A DNA stretch of 21,958 bases from Bacteroidota bacterium (lineage in GTDB: Bacteria > Bacteroidota > Ignavibacteria > UBA10030 > UBA6906). The translations under genes and the position numbers were made by a program. The first letter of the stretch is position 1. Every line of letters begins with the position of its first letter. A model generated the notes under the pieces. That model saw only the letters and a list, made by a program, of their open reading frames with translations. It was not told where the DNA came from and ran no database searches. The stretch lies in the NCBI GenBank assembly GCA_003541875.1, contig DPLS01000346.1, positions 1 through 21,958 of the forward strand. Direction: 5' to 3'. This document shows positions 14,476 through 21,958 of the stretch, piece after piece.

Positions 14476-15239
14476 GAATGATCGTTGCGATCATGTATCG
14501 AGAGTTTCTTATCAGATCGACAAGCCTTACCTGGGCATTCTTCGACATGGTCATGCCACTTGTGTATTTGCTTGTGTTTGGAGTCGGCCTCGACAAGTCA
14601 TTCGCTTCGGGCATTGAGGCCCACGGCACGATGCTCAGCTACAAAGCCTTCTTTCTTTCCGGCGTTCTCTCAATGGCAAGTTTCGGCATAGCCATCAACA
14701 CCTCTTACGGCTTTTTTGTTGACAGAGACAACGGCTTGTTCTATGAGTTCCTTACCTACCCAATGACCCGGAGCCAGTTCCTCGTTGGGAAGATACTGTT
14801 CAACTGCTTGCTTTCCCTCGGTCAGTCAATAATCACTATCGGGTTTGGTGTTATACTGTTGGGCGTCGATCTCCGATGGGAGCACGCCCTCCTTATCATT
14901 TCGGGAATACTCTTCGGCACGGCGGGTTGGTTTTTCTTTCTCACGCCGTTTGCACTCCGCATCCGGAGGAACGACATGTTCAACACGTTCATCAATGTCG
15001 TCTATTTTGTGTTGATGTTCGCCAGCAGCCTGTTCTATCCCCTCGAGCAGCTTCCAGGGTGGCTTCGGACAGCAGCCTACGCCAATCCCCTTACCTGGCA
15101 CACCGATGTGTTACGCTACGCGACCGTCTCCGTCGGACAACCGAATACTGTGATGATAGAGGCATTCGCGTTTCTGGCATTCATGTGTGCATCATTCTGG
15201 TTTTCAGTGCATACGCTACATCGAGGAGTTCTTAAGTAG
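14472..15239 (+). CDS. ABC-2 type permease
   Basis: A 255-residue permease with about six membrane segments. The N-terminal amphipathic stretch IVAIMYREFLIRSTSLTW and the following FFDMVMPLVYLLVFGVGL are characteristic of ABC-2 membrane proteins of the DrrB type. The late segment with FINVVYFVLMFASSLFYPLEQLPGWL followed by ANPLTWHTDVLR matches the conserved region before the final helix in this family. The start is GTG at 14472 in a GTGA overlap with the stop codon of the ATPase gene; an ATG two codons later is the alternative. With the upstream ATPase it forms a two-gene efflux system. It might export a drug, lipid or glycan; nothing in the window decides this. Confidence 0.9.
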   Translation: MRMIVAIMYREFLIRSTSLTWAFFDMVMPLVYLLVFGVGLDKSFASGIEAHGTMLSYKAFFLSGVLSMASFGIAINTSYGFFVDRDNGLFYEFLTYPMTRSQFLVGKILFNCLLSLGQSIITIGFGVILLGVDLRWEHALLIISGILFGTAGWFFFLTPFALRIRRNDMFNTFINVVYFVLMFASSLFYPLEQLPGWLRTAAYANPLTWHTDVLRYATVSVGQPNTVMIEAFAFLAFMCASFWFSVHTLHRGVLK

Positions 15240-15251
15240 CCGGACAACAAG

Positions 15252-15279
15252 AGGTGCGGTGTTGCACTTTTGGCTTTTT
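15252..15279 (+). terminator. Weak intrinsic terminator after the ABC operon
   Basis: AGGTGC (15252-15257) can pair with GCACTT (15264-15269) through one G-T wobble around a six-base loop. It is followed by a T-rich stretch with two T-runs to 15279. It lies 13 bases after the permease stop. The short stem makes it a modest candidate. Confidence 0.4.
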
Positions 15280-15339
15280 CTTGTATCATGTTGAAATTCC
15301 AGAAGACAGGGCACAACTTGCCAAGAGAGGTCTGACTAG

Positions 15340-15831
15340 ATGAAGATAGTAAAGCGGATAGCATTGGTGATGGCCGGAGTATTCATCATTCTTCAGTTCA
15401 TTCGTCCGACAAAGAACATTACGGATGGTCCCCCGACGAGCGACATCAGTACCAAATTGAACGTGCCGCCGGATGTGCTTGGCATGCTCCGCACCTCGTG
15501 TTATGATTGCCACAGCAATACCACACGCTATCCGTGGTACGCTGAAGTACAGCCTGTTGGCTGGCTCCTCAACTATGACATTCAGGGGGGAAAGCAACAT
15601 CTCAATTTCTCCGAGTTCGCCACATATCCGCTCCGGCGACAATTTATCAAGTTCCAGCAGATTGGCGAACAAGTTGACGGCGAGGAAATGCCTCTGCCGA
15701 AGTACCTGGTCATGCACGCCGATGCAAGGCTTTCGCCCGAACAACGGGAACGGCTCGTTGCGTGGACGTATGCCATGACAGATTCAATGAAAGCGACGTA
15801 TCCGCCAGACAGTCTCGCGAGGCGAAAGTAA
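15340..15831 (+). CDS. Membrane-anchored haem-binding domain protein (CxxCH)
   Basis: A 163-residue protein with an N-terminal membrane anchor (about 5-21) and one c-type haem site, CYDCH (Cys54, Cys57, His58), followed by SNTTRYPWYAEVQPVGWLL. This matches the bacterial haem-binding domain family common in Bacteroidota, where the order is CxxCHSNxTxYPWY, then GWL, then HLNFSEF. These motifs and the later GEEMPLPKYLVMH are all present. The domain should face the periplasm, with haem attached by the cytochrome c maturation system. It may take part in electron transfer or haem sensing; the family has no firmly assigned reaction. The start has AGAGAGG nine bases upstream. It is separated from the ABC genes by a weak terminator, so probably has its own transcript. 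Confidence 0.87.
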   Translation: MKIVKRIALVMAGVFIILQFIRPTKNITDGPPTSDISTKLNVPPDVLGMLRTSCYDCHSNTTRYPWYAEVQPVGWLLNYDIQGGKQHLNFSEFATYPLRRQFIKFQQIGEQVDGEEMPLPKYLVMHADARLSPEQRERLVAWTYAMTDSMKATYPPDSLARRK

Positions 15832-15959
15832 AGGAATTCCAACCGATGGCAACGGAAATCCGATCTCATTGAATCTTTGTTCCGCTATCCGTATGTTGTG
15901 GCACTTTTGTTACCGCTTCACCTCATCCAAAGCTGCTATTGATTCTGGAGCCTTAAGGA

Positions 15960-16772
15960 ATGCAAGAGTACCTTGATCTCGTCGAGCGGGTCCTCATCAA
16001 CGGCACGTACAAGAGCAACCGCACCGGTGTCGACACTCTCTCCTGTTTCGCCGAGCACTACACAGTTGACCTGAGCAAGGGGTACCCTCTCCTTACCACG
16101 AAGAAGGTCAACTTCAGGGCGATGTTGTATGAAGTGCTCTGGTATCTTTCGGGAGAAGACCACATCCGCAACTTGCGTCAGCACACGAAGATTTGGGATG
16201 CATGGGCGGATGAGAACGGCAATCTGGATACAGCATACGGTCGCTACTGGCGACGATTCCCCAGCGCTCAGATGAATCCCGAAACAGGAAAGTACGAGGT
16301 GGTTGAGGTCGATCAGATTGGCAAGATCATCGAACTCCTCAAGACCGATCCGAACTCGCGACGAATGGTGGTGACAGCCTGGGAGCCGGGCAATGCCTGG
16401 AACAGCAAGCTTCCTCCCTGCCACTACACGTTTGCGTTCAATGTACAAGGGAAGAGACTCAGCTGTCACCTGACGCAACGGTCGGGAGATATTGCACTTG
16501 GCATTCCCTTCAACCTCGCCTGCTATTCTCTTCTCACACAGATGCTGGCACAAGAAGCTGGTTTGGAGCTTGGATTTTTCAGCCACACCATCGTTGATGC
16601 CCACATTTATGTGGACCACATCGACGGGTTGAAGGAACAACTCAAGCGCGTTCCAAAACCGCTCCCCCGTCTGGAAATTGCGCGCAAGCCAATTGACCAA
16701 TTGCAATTTGATGACTTCACTCTCGTCGGCTATGAGTTCTATGAACCGATCAAGTTCGAGGTCGCCGTGTAG
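15960..16772 (+). CDS. thyA: Thymidylate synthase
   Basis: A 270-residue ThyA-type enzyme that methylates dUMP to dTMP using 5,10-methylenetetrahydrofolate, releasing dihydrofolate. Motifs visible in order: SNRTGVDTLS (Arg21, phosphate binding), FPLLTTKK-like YPLLTTKKVNFRAMLYEVLW, DAWADENG, DTAYGRYWRRF, PNSRRMVVTAW (Arg134/135), LPPCHYTFAF (Cys154, nucleophile), QRSGDIALGIPFN (Asp177, Asn185) and DAHIYVDHIDGLKEQL, followed by a C-terminal FEVAV. The start has GGAG nine bases upstream. It lies 42 bases before folA, which regenerates the folate that ThyA oxidises, so the pair is a functional unit. Length matches the E. coli enzyme (264). Confidence 0.97.
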   Translation: MQEYLDLVERVLINGTYKSNRTGVDTLSCFAEHYTVDLSKGYPLLTTKKVNFRAMLYEVLWYLSGEDHIRNLRQHTKIWDAWADENGNLDTAYGRYWRRFPSAQMNPETGKYEVVEVDQIGKIIELLKTDPNSRRMVVTAWEPGNAWNSKLPPCHYTFAFNVQGKRLSCHLTQRSGDIALGIPFNLACYSLLTQMLAQEAGLELGFFSHTIVDAHIYVDHIDGLKEQLKRVPKPLPRLEIARKPIDQLQFDDFTLVGYEFYEPIKFEVAV

Positions 16773-16814
16773 TAGAAACGTTCAGTTGAACATCTCTACG
16801 AAGGACCCCAACCA

Positions 16815-17282
16815 ATGAGAATTGCCATTATCGCCGCCATCGGCAAGAACCGCGTCATCGGCAAAGACGGGAAACTCCCCTGGCACATTTCCGATGACCT
16901 GAAACGCTTCAAGCGTCTTACCGTCGGACAAGCCGTGTTGATGGGAAGAAAGACGTGGGAGTCACTCGGTCAACCTCTGCCCAACCGCCGGAACATCGTC
17001 ATCACCTCATCACCAATAAAAGACGTGGAGTGTTACCCGTCAATAAATTCTGCCCTTGATGCCCTGAAGGATCAAGCGAAAGTGTTTATCATCGGTGGGG
17101 CACAAGTCTACGCCGCGCTATTCGACCAGGCAGATGAGTTGTACTTGACGTTTGTGGATCAAGAGATGGAGGGCGACGCCTACTTCCCTCCATTTGAGGA
17201 TGTCCTGCAACGACACTTCAAGGTCATCACTCGGGAGAAGCACGCCGGATATGAATTTCTGGATTACGTCCGAACCACTTAA
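16815..17282 (+). CDS. folA: Dihydrofolate reductase
   Basis: A 155-residue DHFR that reduces dihydrofolate to tetrahydrofolate with NADPH. It has the usual motifs: IAAIGKNRVIGKDGKLPWHI, then DDLKRFKRLT with Asp28 at the position of the E. coli catalytic Asp27, VLMGRKTWESLGQPLPNRRNIVI, and IIGGAQVYAALF, with the glycine pair for NADPH binding. ELYLTFVDQEMEGDAYFP closes the fold. An AAGGA nine bases before the ATG sets the start. It follows thyA on the same strand with 42 bases between and is followed by a strong hairpin shared with the convergent aminopeptidase gene. Confidence 0.96.
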   Translation: MRIAIIAAIGKNRVIGKDGKLPWHISDDLKRFKRLTVGQAVLMGRKTWESLGQPLPNRRNIVITSSPIKDVECYPSINSALDALKDQAKVFIIGGAQVYAALFDQADELYLTFVDQEMEGDAYFPPFEDVLQRHFKVITREKHAGYEFLDYVRTT

Positions 17283-17314
17283 AAACGAAAACGCCCCGCA
17301 ATCGCAGGGCGTTT
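17281..17314. terminator. Bidirectional terminator between folA and the M1 aminopeptidase gene
   Basis: AAACGCCC (17289-17296) pairs with GGGCGTTT (17307-17314) around a ten-base loop that can form two further pairs. Read on the minus strand, the hairpin is followed by TTCGTTTTT, a good T-run for ending the aminopeptidase transcript. On the plus strand the T-run is only TTTCC, so it should be weaker for folA. Confidence 0.7.
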
Positions 17315-17338
17315 CCATTGGTTCCCTCTAGAAATAAA

Positions 17339-19627
17339 CTACTTCATCAAAATCAGCTTCCTCGTTTGCACAAATTCTCCGGCTTGGATCCGGTAGAGAT
17401 AGACTCCGCTCGCCAAGCCGTTCCCGTTGAACGCCACATCATGGTAACCGGCTTCACGTTCACCTTCGTCGACGACGGCTACGCTTTGACCAAGCATGTT
17501 AAACACGGTCAGCGTCACGTGCGACTTGTGCGGCAGTCCATACGTGATGGACGTTGAGGGGTTGAAGGGGTTGGGATAGTTCTGATCAAGACTGAATGCA
17601 GACGGGATACCTTGGTGTTCTGTGACGTCGTCCATTGGAGGTATAAATGCCCACTTCGGAGACCAGAGACTTGTACCTCCCCCATTCTTTGCACGCACTC
17701 GCCAATAGAACCAGGTGTTCGCTACGCCTGTCACCGATCGTAGTGTGTCGGTAATCGTTGAATCATCAATGACGATTGAACTGAATAAGGAATCCTGCGC
17801 CACCTGTAACTCATACGTTGCCGATGAAACAACTGTGTTCCATCGCAGTGTCACCGGAACGAAAACAGGGGAACCATTCGGGGGCGACACGAGCGTCGGT
17901 GTTGCCAGCGTGGATCCTATCGTTGTGCTTCCCTGCTTGATGATGATGTCGTTGTTCGGATCGAACGTCAGCGCCGTTGGCTGACGCCCGAACCGAAACG
18001 CGAACACCTGATTGTTGACACTGTTCATCATCCGGAACGTGGTATCAGCCCCACTCGTGAACGAGATTCTCAGTGTAAGTGGCATTGGAAAGAAGCCGGT
18101 GTTGGTTTGGGTCTGCGACGCTCTGAATGCAACCTGCCATTGGCCGCCTCCCAGATTCGTGAAGTTGTACGAGTTCGCGTACGTTGGATGATTAGCCTGA
18201 TACACCCACGCGAAGAACCAGCTCATATCCTGTCCTGCCACTTGACTGATCTTTGTGATAAAGTCGGCCGTGACGGCGTTCCCAAATTTGAAGTTGACCA
18301 CGTCGGTCGCATACGATTTCAGCGCGGCAAAGAACAGTGAATCCCCAAGCGAGTAGCGCAACATATGAAGTACCGCCGAGCCCCTTGCATAGGTGATAGC
18401 ATAGTTGAAGAGCGTGTTGTTGTCCGGCGTTGTCACGGCCCATGATGGGTTGTACATCGGCCAGCCAGGATTACCGGAGAGGTAGTCATTGGCGTCGTTG
18501 ACAACATCACTCTTGTACAGCGTGTAGCCACCCGTATATTCATGCCACAACGCCTCCGTGTAGGTTGCAAACCCTTCATTCAGCCAGATATCAGCCCACG
18601 TCCCGCACGTAATCATGTCGCCGAACCACTGATGGGCATACTCGTGGGAGACGTAGTACTCCTGCCAACAGCTGGAACACAGACTTGTGAGAGTCTGATT
18701 CTCCATGCCACCCCAGGTGAATCCAGCCCCCGATGGAATGGCCGCAAATCCATTCTTCTCAAATGGATGTTCAACAAACAGAGTGGAGTACCGAGTTGTC
18801 ATGGGGAGGATTATTTGTTCCATGGCAGTCGGAGGTGTGCCGATATTGTAGTAGAACCGAATCGGTATGCTGTCGTTCGGACTCAATATCTTATGCCAGT
18901 ACAAAATATCCAGGCCGTAGTTGACCTTTCCCGTCATCACCATCAGGTAGGTCGAAATGGGATCGCGGCTCACCCAGTGGAACCACGTGGTGTCTCCAAC
19001 AGTTGTCGAATCCGCAAGCCTCCCGTTAGATCCCAGCTTGACAGTGGCCGGAGTCTTCGCCGTCAAATCCAGGGTGGCCTTGTCGGACGGTTTGTCCCAG
19101 CACGGGAACCACTTGCGTGCTCCTTCAGGCTCGCAGTCTGTGAAGACCATCCCACTACTAACATAGAATGCGTTATCGGAAACATTGTTGTGCCTGTAGA
19201 ATATCTTAACGGCCGTAGTCTCGCCAACAGCATAGATTCTGTTCAGGTTGATGGTAAGAATGTTTGACGCATGCGTGAATGACGTCCCCGCCAGCTTCAC
19301 CGAATCAATCGTCAGCGACGTGTTCACCGCATTGAGCGTAATGCTGCTCAGCGCCGTATCCACCCGGAACCTCATTTCGTTGGTTGCACTGAACGACTTT
19401 GGATACGGAGAAAGAAAGCAATTGCGGATATCCACGTCCAGCTTGTAGTTGAGGACATTGAACGAGTGTCTGGGTGTGTTTGGGGAATCATTGAGATACG
19501 GCGTGTACGGAGCCATCGATTTCTTCGATGAACACTCCCGCGACCCACGTTGGGTGTTGTCCTGTGCCAGAACAACGCTCGAGATCAGCAGTGATGTCCA
19601 AATGCAGAGTAGCAAAAGTCGATTCAT
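17339..19627 (-). CDS. Secreted M1-family aminopeptidase with T9SS sorting domain
   Basis: A secreted zinc peptidase of 762 residues from the ATG at 19627, which has AAGGA eight bases upstream; an in-frame ATG lies nine bases earlier. Signal peptide about 1-21 (RLLLLCIWTSLLISS, ending LAQDN). The M1 domain follows: SATNEMRF in the N-terminal barrel, FPCWDKPSDKA, GGMENQT (306-310, substrate-amine binding), HEYAHQWFGD (zinc ligands His328 and His332, catalytic Glu329), NEGFATY (Glu351, third ligand) and TYARGSAVL (Tyr413). A fibronectin III-like domain follows at 577-664, then a type A T9SS sorting domain (677-762) with YPNPFNPST and a final FVQTRKLILMK. It should digest peptides outside the cell. 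It is 55 bases downstream of the BNR-repeat gene and may share its transcript. Confidence 0.93.
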   Translation of the reverse strand: MNRLLLLCIWTSLLISSVVLAQDNTQRGSRECSSKKSMAPYTPYLNDSPNTPRHSFNVLNYKLDVDIRNCFLSPYPKSFSATNEMRFRVDTALSSITLNAVNTSLTIDSVKLAGTSFTHASNILTINLNRIYAVGETTAVKIFYRHNNVSDNAFYVSSGMVFTDCEPEGARKWFPCWDKPSDKATLDLTAKTPATVKLGSNGRLADSTTVGDTTWFHWVSRDPISTYLMVMTGKVNYGLDILYWHKILSPNDSIPIRFYYNIGTPPTAMEQIILPMTTRYSTLFVEHPFEKNGFAAIPSGAGFTWGGMENQTLTSLCSSCWQEYYVSHEYAHQWFGDMITCGTWADIWLNEGFATYTEALWHEYTGGYTLYKSDVVNDANDYLSGNPGWPMYNPSWAVTTPDNNTLFNYAITYARGSAVLHMLRYSLGDSLFFAALKSYATDVVNFKFGNAVTADFITKISQVAGQDMSWFFAWVYQANHPTYANSYNFTNLGGGQWQVAFRASQTQTNTGFFPMPLTLRISFTSGADTTFRMMNSVNNQVFAFRFGRQPTALTFDPNNDIIIKQGSTTIGSTLATPTLVSPPNGSPVFVPVTLRWNTVVSSATYELQVAQDSLFSSIVIDDSTITDTLRSVTGVANTWFYWRVRAKNGGGTSLWSPKWAFIPPMDDVTEHQGIPSAFSLDQNYPNPFNPSTSITYGLPHKSHVTLTVFNMLGQSVAVVDEGEREAGYHDVAFNGNGLASGVYLYRIQAGEFVQTRKLILMK

Positions 19628-19682
19628 GTCCACCATCCTTATGATTAAGTGATCAAACCGTTAGGGCAAAATCAGAGTGTTT

Positions 19683-21293
19683 CTATTCCAGCAATACAAA
19701 CTTCCTGGTCTGCACGAAATGCCCAGCCGTCATCCTGTAGAAGTAGGTCCCGCTTGACAGTTGGTAGTCCCACGCGGAGAACACAACGGTATGCTCGCCG
19801 GGTTCAACGATGCGGTCAACCAATGTTGTAATCTCTCGCCCCAGCGCATCAAACACTTTGAGCGTCACGTGCTCACGAGATGCAACATCAAACCTGATCA
19901 TTGTCGAAGGATTGAAGGGATTCGGATAACTCTGCTGAAGGGCAAATGAAGAAGCATACCCGACTCCTTCCGGAACACTAACTGCGGTCGAGTCATTCAC
20001 GATTGCTGTCCACACACTTAACGCACTTCCATCCAATCGCATCCAGATAGGACAGATCTTTCTGTGGTATGCCGCAATTCCCGTGTAGTCACCAAAGAAC
20101 ACTGTAGAGGACGGTGTGAATGATGATTGACTCACCTTGAAATTCGAAAACGTCGCCCCCCCATCCGTGGAGCGCGCCAGGTAAACGTCTGTGGCGTTGC
20201 TCTGCGTGCCTCGCCTATCATAGAAGACGACATACACATAGCCTGTCACCTGGTCCAGCGCCATCCATGAGAAGAACTGCTGTGCCGCCGTGAGATCGTT
20301 GTTCACCATCTGCGCCGGTGACCATGTGGTTCCCCCATCAGTGGACTTCGAAAGAAACACGTCGGTGTTGCTGGTTCCATTCCGTTGGTCAGACCAGTTG
20401 ATATAGATCGTGCCTCTGTACGGAGAATTGCTTACATCGCAAACGGTGATCGGCATTCCATTGCACCGGTAGATTCCGGGTATCATGAAGTCCCAACCGC
20501 CCGGCTGATCGGACACGAATACGTCGCGTCCCCAGGTAACGCCGCCATCAGTGGACTTGTCGAACAGGATGCCCAGTGGTCCCGACCACGAAGTGTACAC
20601 CTCCCCATTTGGACCAACTGCCGGCACTGCCCCTTCAACCGTATTGTCTTCGTCAATGCAATCACCCGCACGTTCGCTCACGCGCACGGGGGTGCTCCAT
20701 GTCGTGCCAGCATCCGTCGAACGAGAGGAGAGGATCCGGCTGCTATCGGTGGAAGCGGCGCTTCCGTAGTAGTCAAATTCAGTCCACGCAACATAGAGAT
20801 TATTCCGATAGGACGAATTCGTCATGTCGGCAACAAGCCATTCCTTATCCTGATTCTTCCGTGGCGGGCTGAATCCGATACTTGCGCCCACAGTCCAGTT
20901 GATACCCCCGTTCGTGGATTTCTGGACAACAATTCTATCGATCCAATATCCCGGAGAAGGCGGATTGGAAAGATGGCCGAAGAACAAATTGCCAAGCGCG
21001 TCATAAACCAAACACGGGTCGCCATACACGCCATAGAGCGAAGAGGTGAGTCTTCCCTGTGTCCAATTGAGACCGCCGTTTGTGGAATAGTAGTAGTAGT
21101 CGATGTTCGCCCCGGCGGCAAGATTCGATGGATTTGTTGGATTGATGGCGATGCTCACTTCTTCGGGAGTGTTCGATCCCACGGCACTCACCCGAACGTT
21201 CTGGTATTGAGTTAACGCTGTTTCAGAACATAGGAGTGACAGGAGAACCACCAAAGTGAGGAGACGGGAGAAATATGGTCGTGTCATCGGCAT
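19683..21293 (-). CDS. Secreted BNR/Asp-box repeat protein with T9SS sorting domain
   Basis: A 536-residue secreted protein: signal peptide about 1-29, then a predicted beta-propeller with six Asp-box motifs (S-T/x-D/N-x-G-x-T/N-W) at about 70-77, 126-133, 192-199, 247-254, 317-324 and 375-382, for example STDGGTTW. Six boxes fit a six-bladed sialidase-like propeller. However, the catalytic FRIP-type arginine motif, Tyr/Glu pair and Arg triad of true sialidases are not evident, so an enzymatic role is doubtful; carbohydrate or protein binding is equally likely. Residues 450-536 form a T9SS type A sorting domain with YPNPFNPST (456-464) and FVQTRKFVLLE at the end. It is the first gene of a likely pair with the aminopeptidase. 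The gene begins at ATG 21293 (or 21287). Confidence 0.88.
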   Translation of the reverse strand: MPMTRPYFSRLLTLVVLLSLLCSETALTQYQNVRVSAVGSNTPEEVSIAINPTNPSNLAAGANIDYYYYSTNGGLNWTQGRLTSSLYGVYGDPCLVYDALGNLFFGHLSNPPSPGYWIDRIVVQKSTNGGINWTVGASIGFSPPRKNQDKEWLVADMTNSSYRNNLYVAWTEFDYYGSAASTDSSRILSSRSTDAGTTWSTPVRVSERAGDCIDEDNTVEGAVPAVGPNGEVYTSWSGPLGILFDKSTDGGVTWGRDVFVSDQPGGWDFMIPGIYRCNGMPITVCDVSNSPYRGTIYINWSDQRNGTSNTDVFLSKSTDGGTTWSPAQMVNNDLTAAQQFFSWMALDQVTGYVYVVFYDRRGTQSNATDVYLARSTDGGATFSNFKVSQSSFTPSSTVFFGDYTGIAAYHRKICPIWMRLDGSALSVWTAIVNDSTAVSVPEGVGYASSFALQQSYPNPFNPSTMIRFDVASREHVTLKVFDALGREITTLVDRIVEPGEHTVVFSAWDYQLSSGTYFYRMTAGHFVQTRKFVLLE

Positions 21294-21327
21294 GTCAGTA
21301 TGAATCCGAGTCGTCCAAAAAGGAAAT

Positions 21328-21361
21328 GCCTCTCACCTGCTGTGTCCCAGAGTGGAGAGGC
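21328..21361 (-). promoter_or_regulatory. Hairpin in the leader of the BNR-repeat gene
   Basis: GCCTCTC (21328-21334) and GAGAGGC (21355-21361) form a perfect seven-base inverted repeat with a 20-base loop, 35 bases upstream of the start codon. There is no T-run, so it could be a leader structure controlling mRNA stability or translation, or chance. Confidence 0.3.
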
Positions 21362-21403
21362 TATAGAATGAACCGGCTGCGCTACGTGCGAGACCCTTAC
21401 AAT

Positions 21404-21420
21404 GCTACTTAAAGTGTAGC
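21404..21420. promoter_or_regulatory. Palindrome overlapping a weak -7 box (candidate operator)
   Basis: GCTAC (21404-21408) is inverted as GTAGC (21416-21420). On the minus strand the palindrome contains TACACTTT (21411-21418), with TTG (21439-21441) 20 bases upstream, matching the promoter spacing but two positions off in the -7 box. A repressor bound here would block a BNR-gene promoter. Confidence 0.25.
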
Positions 21421-21450
21421 ACTCTTCACCGAGAAAGTCAACACTGTCCC

Positions 21451-21481
21451 TTTGAGATAGCGGCGCTTTTCCCTATCTTTC
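21451..21481 (+). promoter_or_regulatory. Possible leaderless promoter for the Nudix gene
   Basis: TTTG (21451-21454) is followed after 19 bases by TATCTTTC (21474-21481), one mismatch from TAnnTTTG. The ATG at 21486 begins about five bases after the -7 box, so the transcript would have almost no leader. No Shine-Dalgarno is present, which agrees with leaderless translation. Confidence 0.4.
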
Positions 21482-21485
21482 TCTC

Positions 21486-21902
21486 ATGAAACATGTTGCC
21501 GTAGGCATGATCATGAATAGCGGACATGTGCTCGTCTGCCAACGCAAACGCAATGGAAGCTTTCCCTTGAAGTGGGAATTTCCTGGTGGGAAGTTAGAGA
21601 ACGGCGAGGCCGCCGAAGCCGCGTTGGTCCGAGAACTTCGAGAGGAACTGGGAATTGATGCAGTAGTGGAAAGAGAGTTCCACAATCAGGAATGGAACTA
21701 TCGTGACAACGCTGTTGGGCCGGCGAAAGATGCTACATACAGAGTCTTCTACTTTCTAATTCGATCCTTCACGGGCGAGCCGGTGAATCACGCCTTCGAA
21801 CAGATCAAGTGGGTGACGCCCAAGGAACTCGAGACTATGGATATACTGGCGGGAAACAGAGAAGCCGTGAAGATTCTTGTTGCCAATGTTAAAGAAGAAT
21901 AG
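21486..21902 (+). CDS. MutT-like Nudix hydrolase
   Basis: A 138-residue Nudix protein. The Nudix box is complete, running from Gly35 to Ile57: GGKLENGE, then R49-E50-L51 and EELGI (pattern G-x5-E-x7-REUxEExGU), which binds the metals that drive pyrophosphate cleavage. The N-terminus KHVAVGMIMNSGHVLVCQRK, followed by KWEFPGGK, is characteristic of MutT/NUDT-type (d)NTP pyrophosphatases that remove oxidised nucleotides such as 8-oxo-dGTP. Length (about 130) also fits MutT. Specificity within this group varies, including CTP pyrophosphatases, so only the family is firm. It is divergent from the BNR-repeat gene and lacks a Shine-Dalgarno. Confidence 0.9.
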   Translation: MKHVAVGMIMNSGHVLVCQRKRNGSFPLKWEFPGGKLENGEAAEAALVRELREELGIDAVVEREFHNQEWNYRDNAVGPAKDATYRVFYFLIRSFTGEPVNHAFEQIKWVTPKELETMDILAGNREAVKILVANVKEE

Positions 21903-21958
21903 ACTTTCGAACCTTGCACGCGGGATGAAAACATGGCGGCCTCTTTCTCCCCGCCGCC

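Noticed and set aside
15960..17282. thyA-folA pairing as a novel arrangement
   Set aside because: This adjacency is widespread in bacteria and fully explained by folate recycling.
17339..19627. HEYAH instead of the common HELAH in the M1 aminopeptidase
   Set aside because: The zinc ligands and catalytic Glu are unchanged and Tyr at this position is tolerated in the family, so it is not treated as unusual.
18542..21215. Long plus-strand open frames (240-276 residues) opposite the two T9SS cargo genes
   Set aside because: They are shadows of genes with clear M1, Asp-box and sorting-domain motifs.
1..21958. CRISPR array, prophage, insertion sequence, restriction-modification or toxin-antitoxin locus
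   Set aside because: No regularly spaced direct repeats, transposase, integrase, methyltransferase or typical small gene pair was found by eye; the only repeats are protein-domain repeats and sorting domains.
1..21958. tRNA or rRNA genes
   Set aside because: No CCA-ending cloverleaf or rRNA-like conserved block was recognised in the intergenic regions; an automated tRNA/Rfam scan would be decisive.

Overview
The window looks like chromosomal DNA of a free-living bacterium from the Bacteroidota/Chlorobiota assemblage, most likely an Ignavibacteria-like lineage. Three long secreted proteins end in type IX secretion (T9SS) type A sorting domains carrying the YPNPFN motif typical of that group. 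Several genes lack a Shine-Dalgarno sequence, and at least one promoter fits the Bacteroidota pattern (TTG, 20 bases, TAnnTTTG). This placement is inferred from sequence style; there is no rRNA or marker gene to confirm it.

Layout. 1-1829 (+): 3' part of a LysE-type exporter, a DinB-fold protein, and a membrane protein with a HEAGH zinc-protease motif. 2058-3150 (+): a C39-like cysteine peptidase homologue with an unassigned C-terminal half, then a probable 55-residue membrane protein. 3191-6649 (+): a glycan-related stretch with a family 4 glycosyltransferase and a WecE-type sugar aminotransferase, followed by a DUF1684 lipoprotein that overlaps it and a LiaF-like membrane protein. 6786-8021 (+): a GAF-like/SpoIIE serine phosphatase. 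8073-10684 (-): a Tat-exported glycosylasparaginase translationally coupled (TAGTG) to a secreted GH5 mannanase-like enzyme. 10835-11434 (+): the RluE-type pseudouridine synthase. 11465-13309 (-): a secreted protein built from four copies of an unfamiliar domain. 13522-15239 (+): a two-gene ABC-2 exporter. 15340-15831 (+): a membrane-anchored haem-binding protein. 15960-17282 (+): thyA and folA, which together make dTMP and regenerate tetrahydrofolate. 17339-21293 (-): two T9SS cargo proteins, a BNR-repeat protein and an M1 aminopeptidase. 21486-21902 (+): a Nudix hydrolase.

The organism appears to secrete enzymes against glycoproteins, mannans and peptides through T9SS and Tat, consistent with a heterotrophic polymer degrader. 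Housekeeping genes on the plus strand alternate with secreted-protein genes on the minus strand. No tRNA, rRNA, CRISPR array, transposase, integrase or phage gene was seen, and no stretch over 300 bases lacks a gene. The least explained parts are the four-repeat secreted protein, the C39-like protein and the HEAGH membrane protein.
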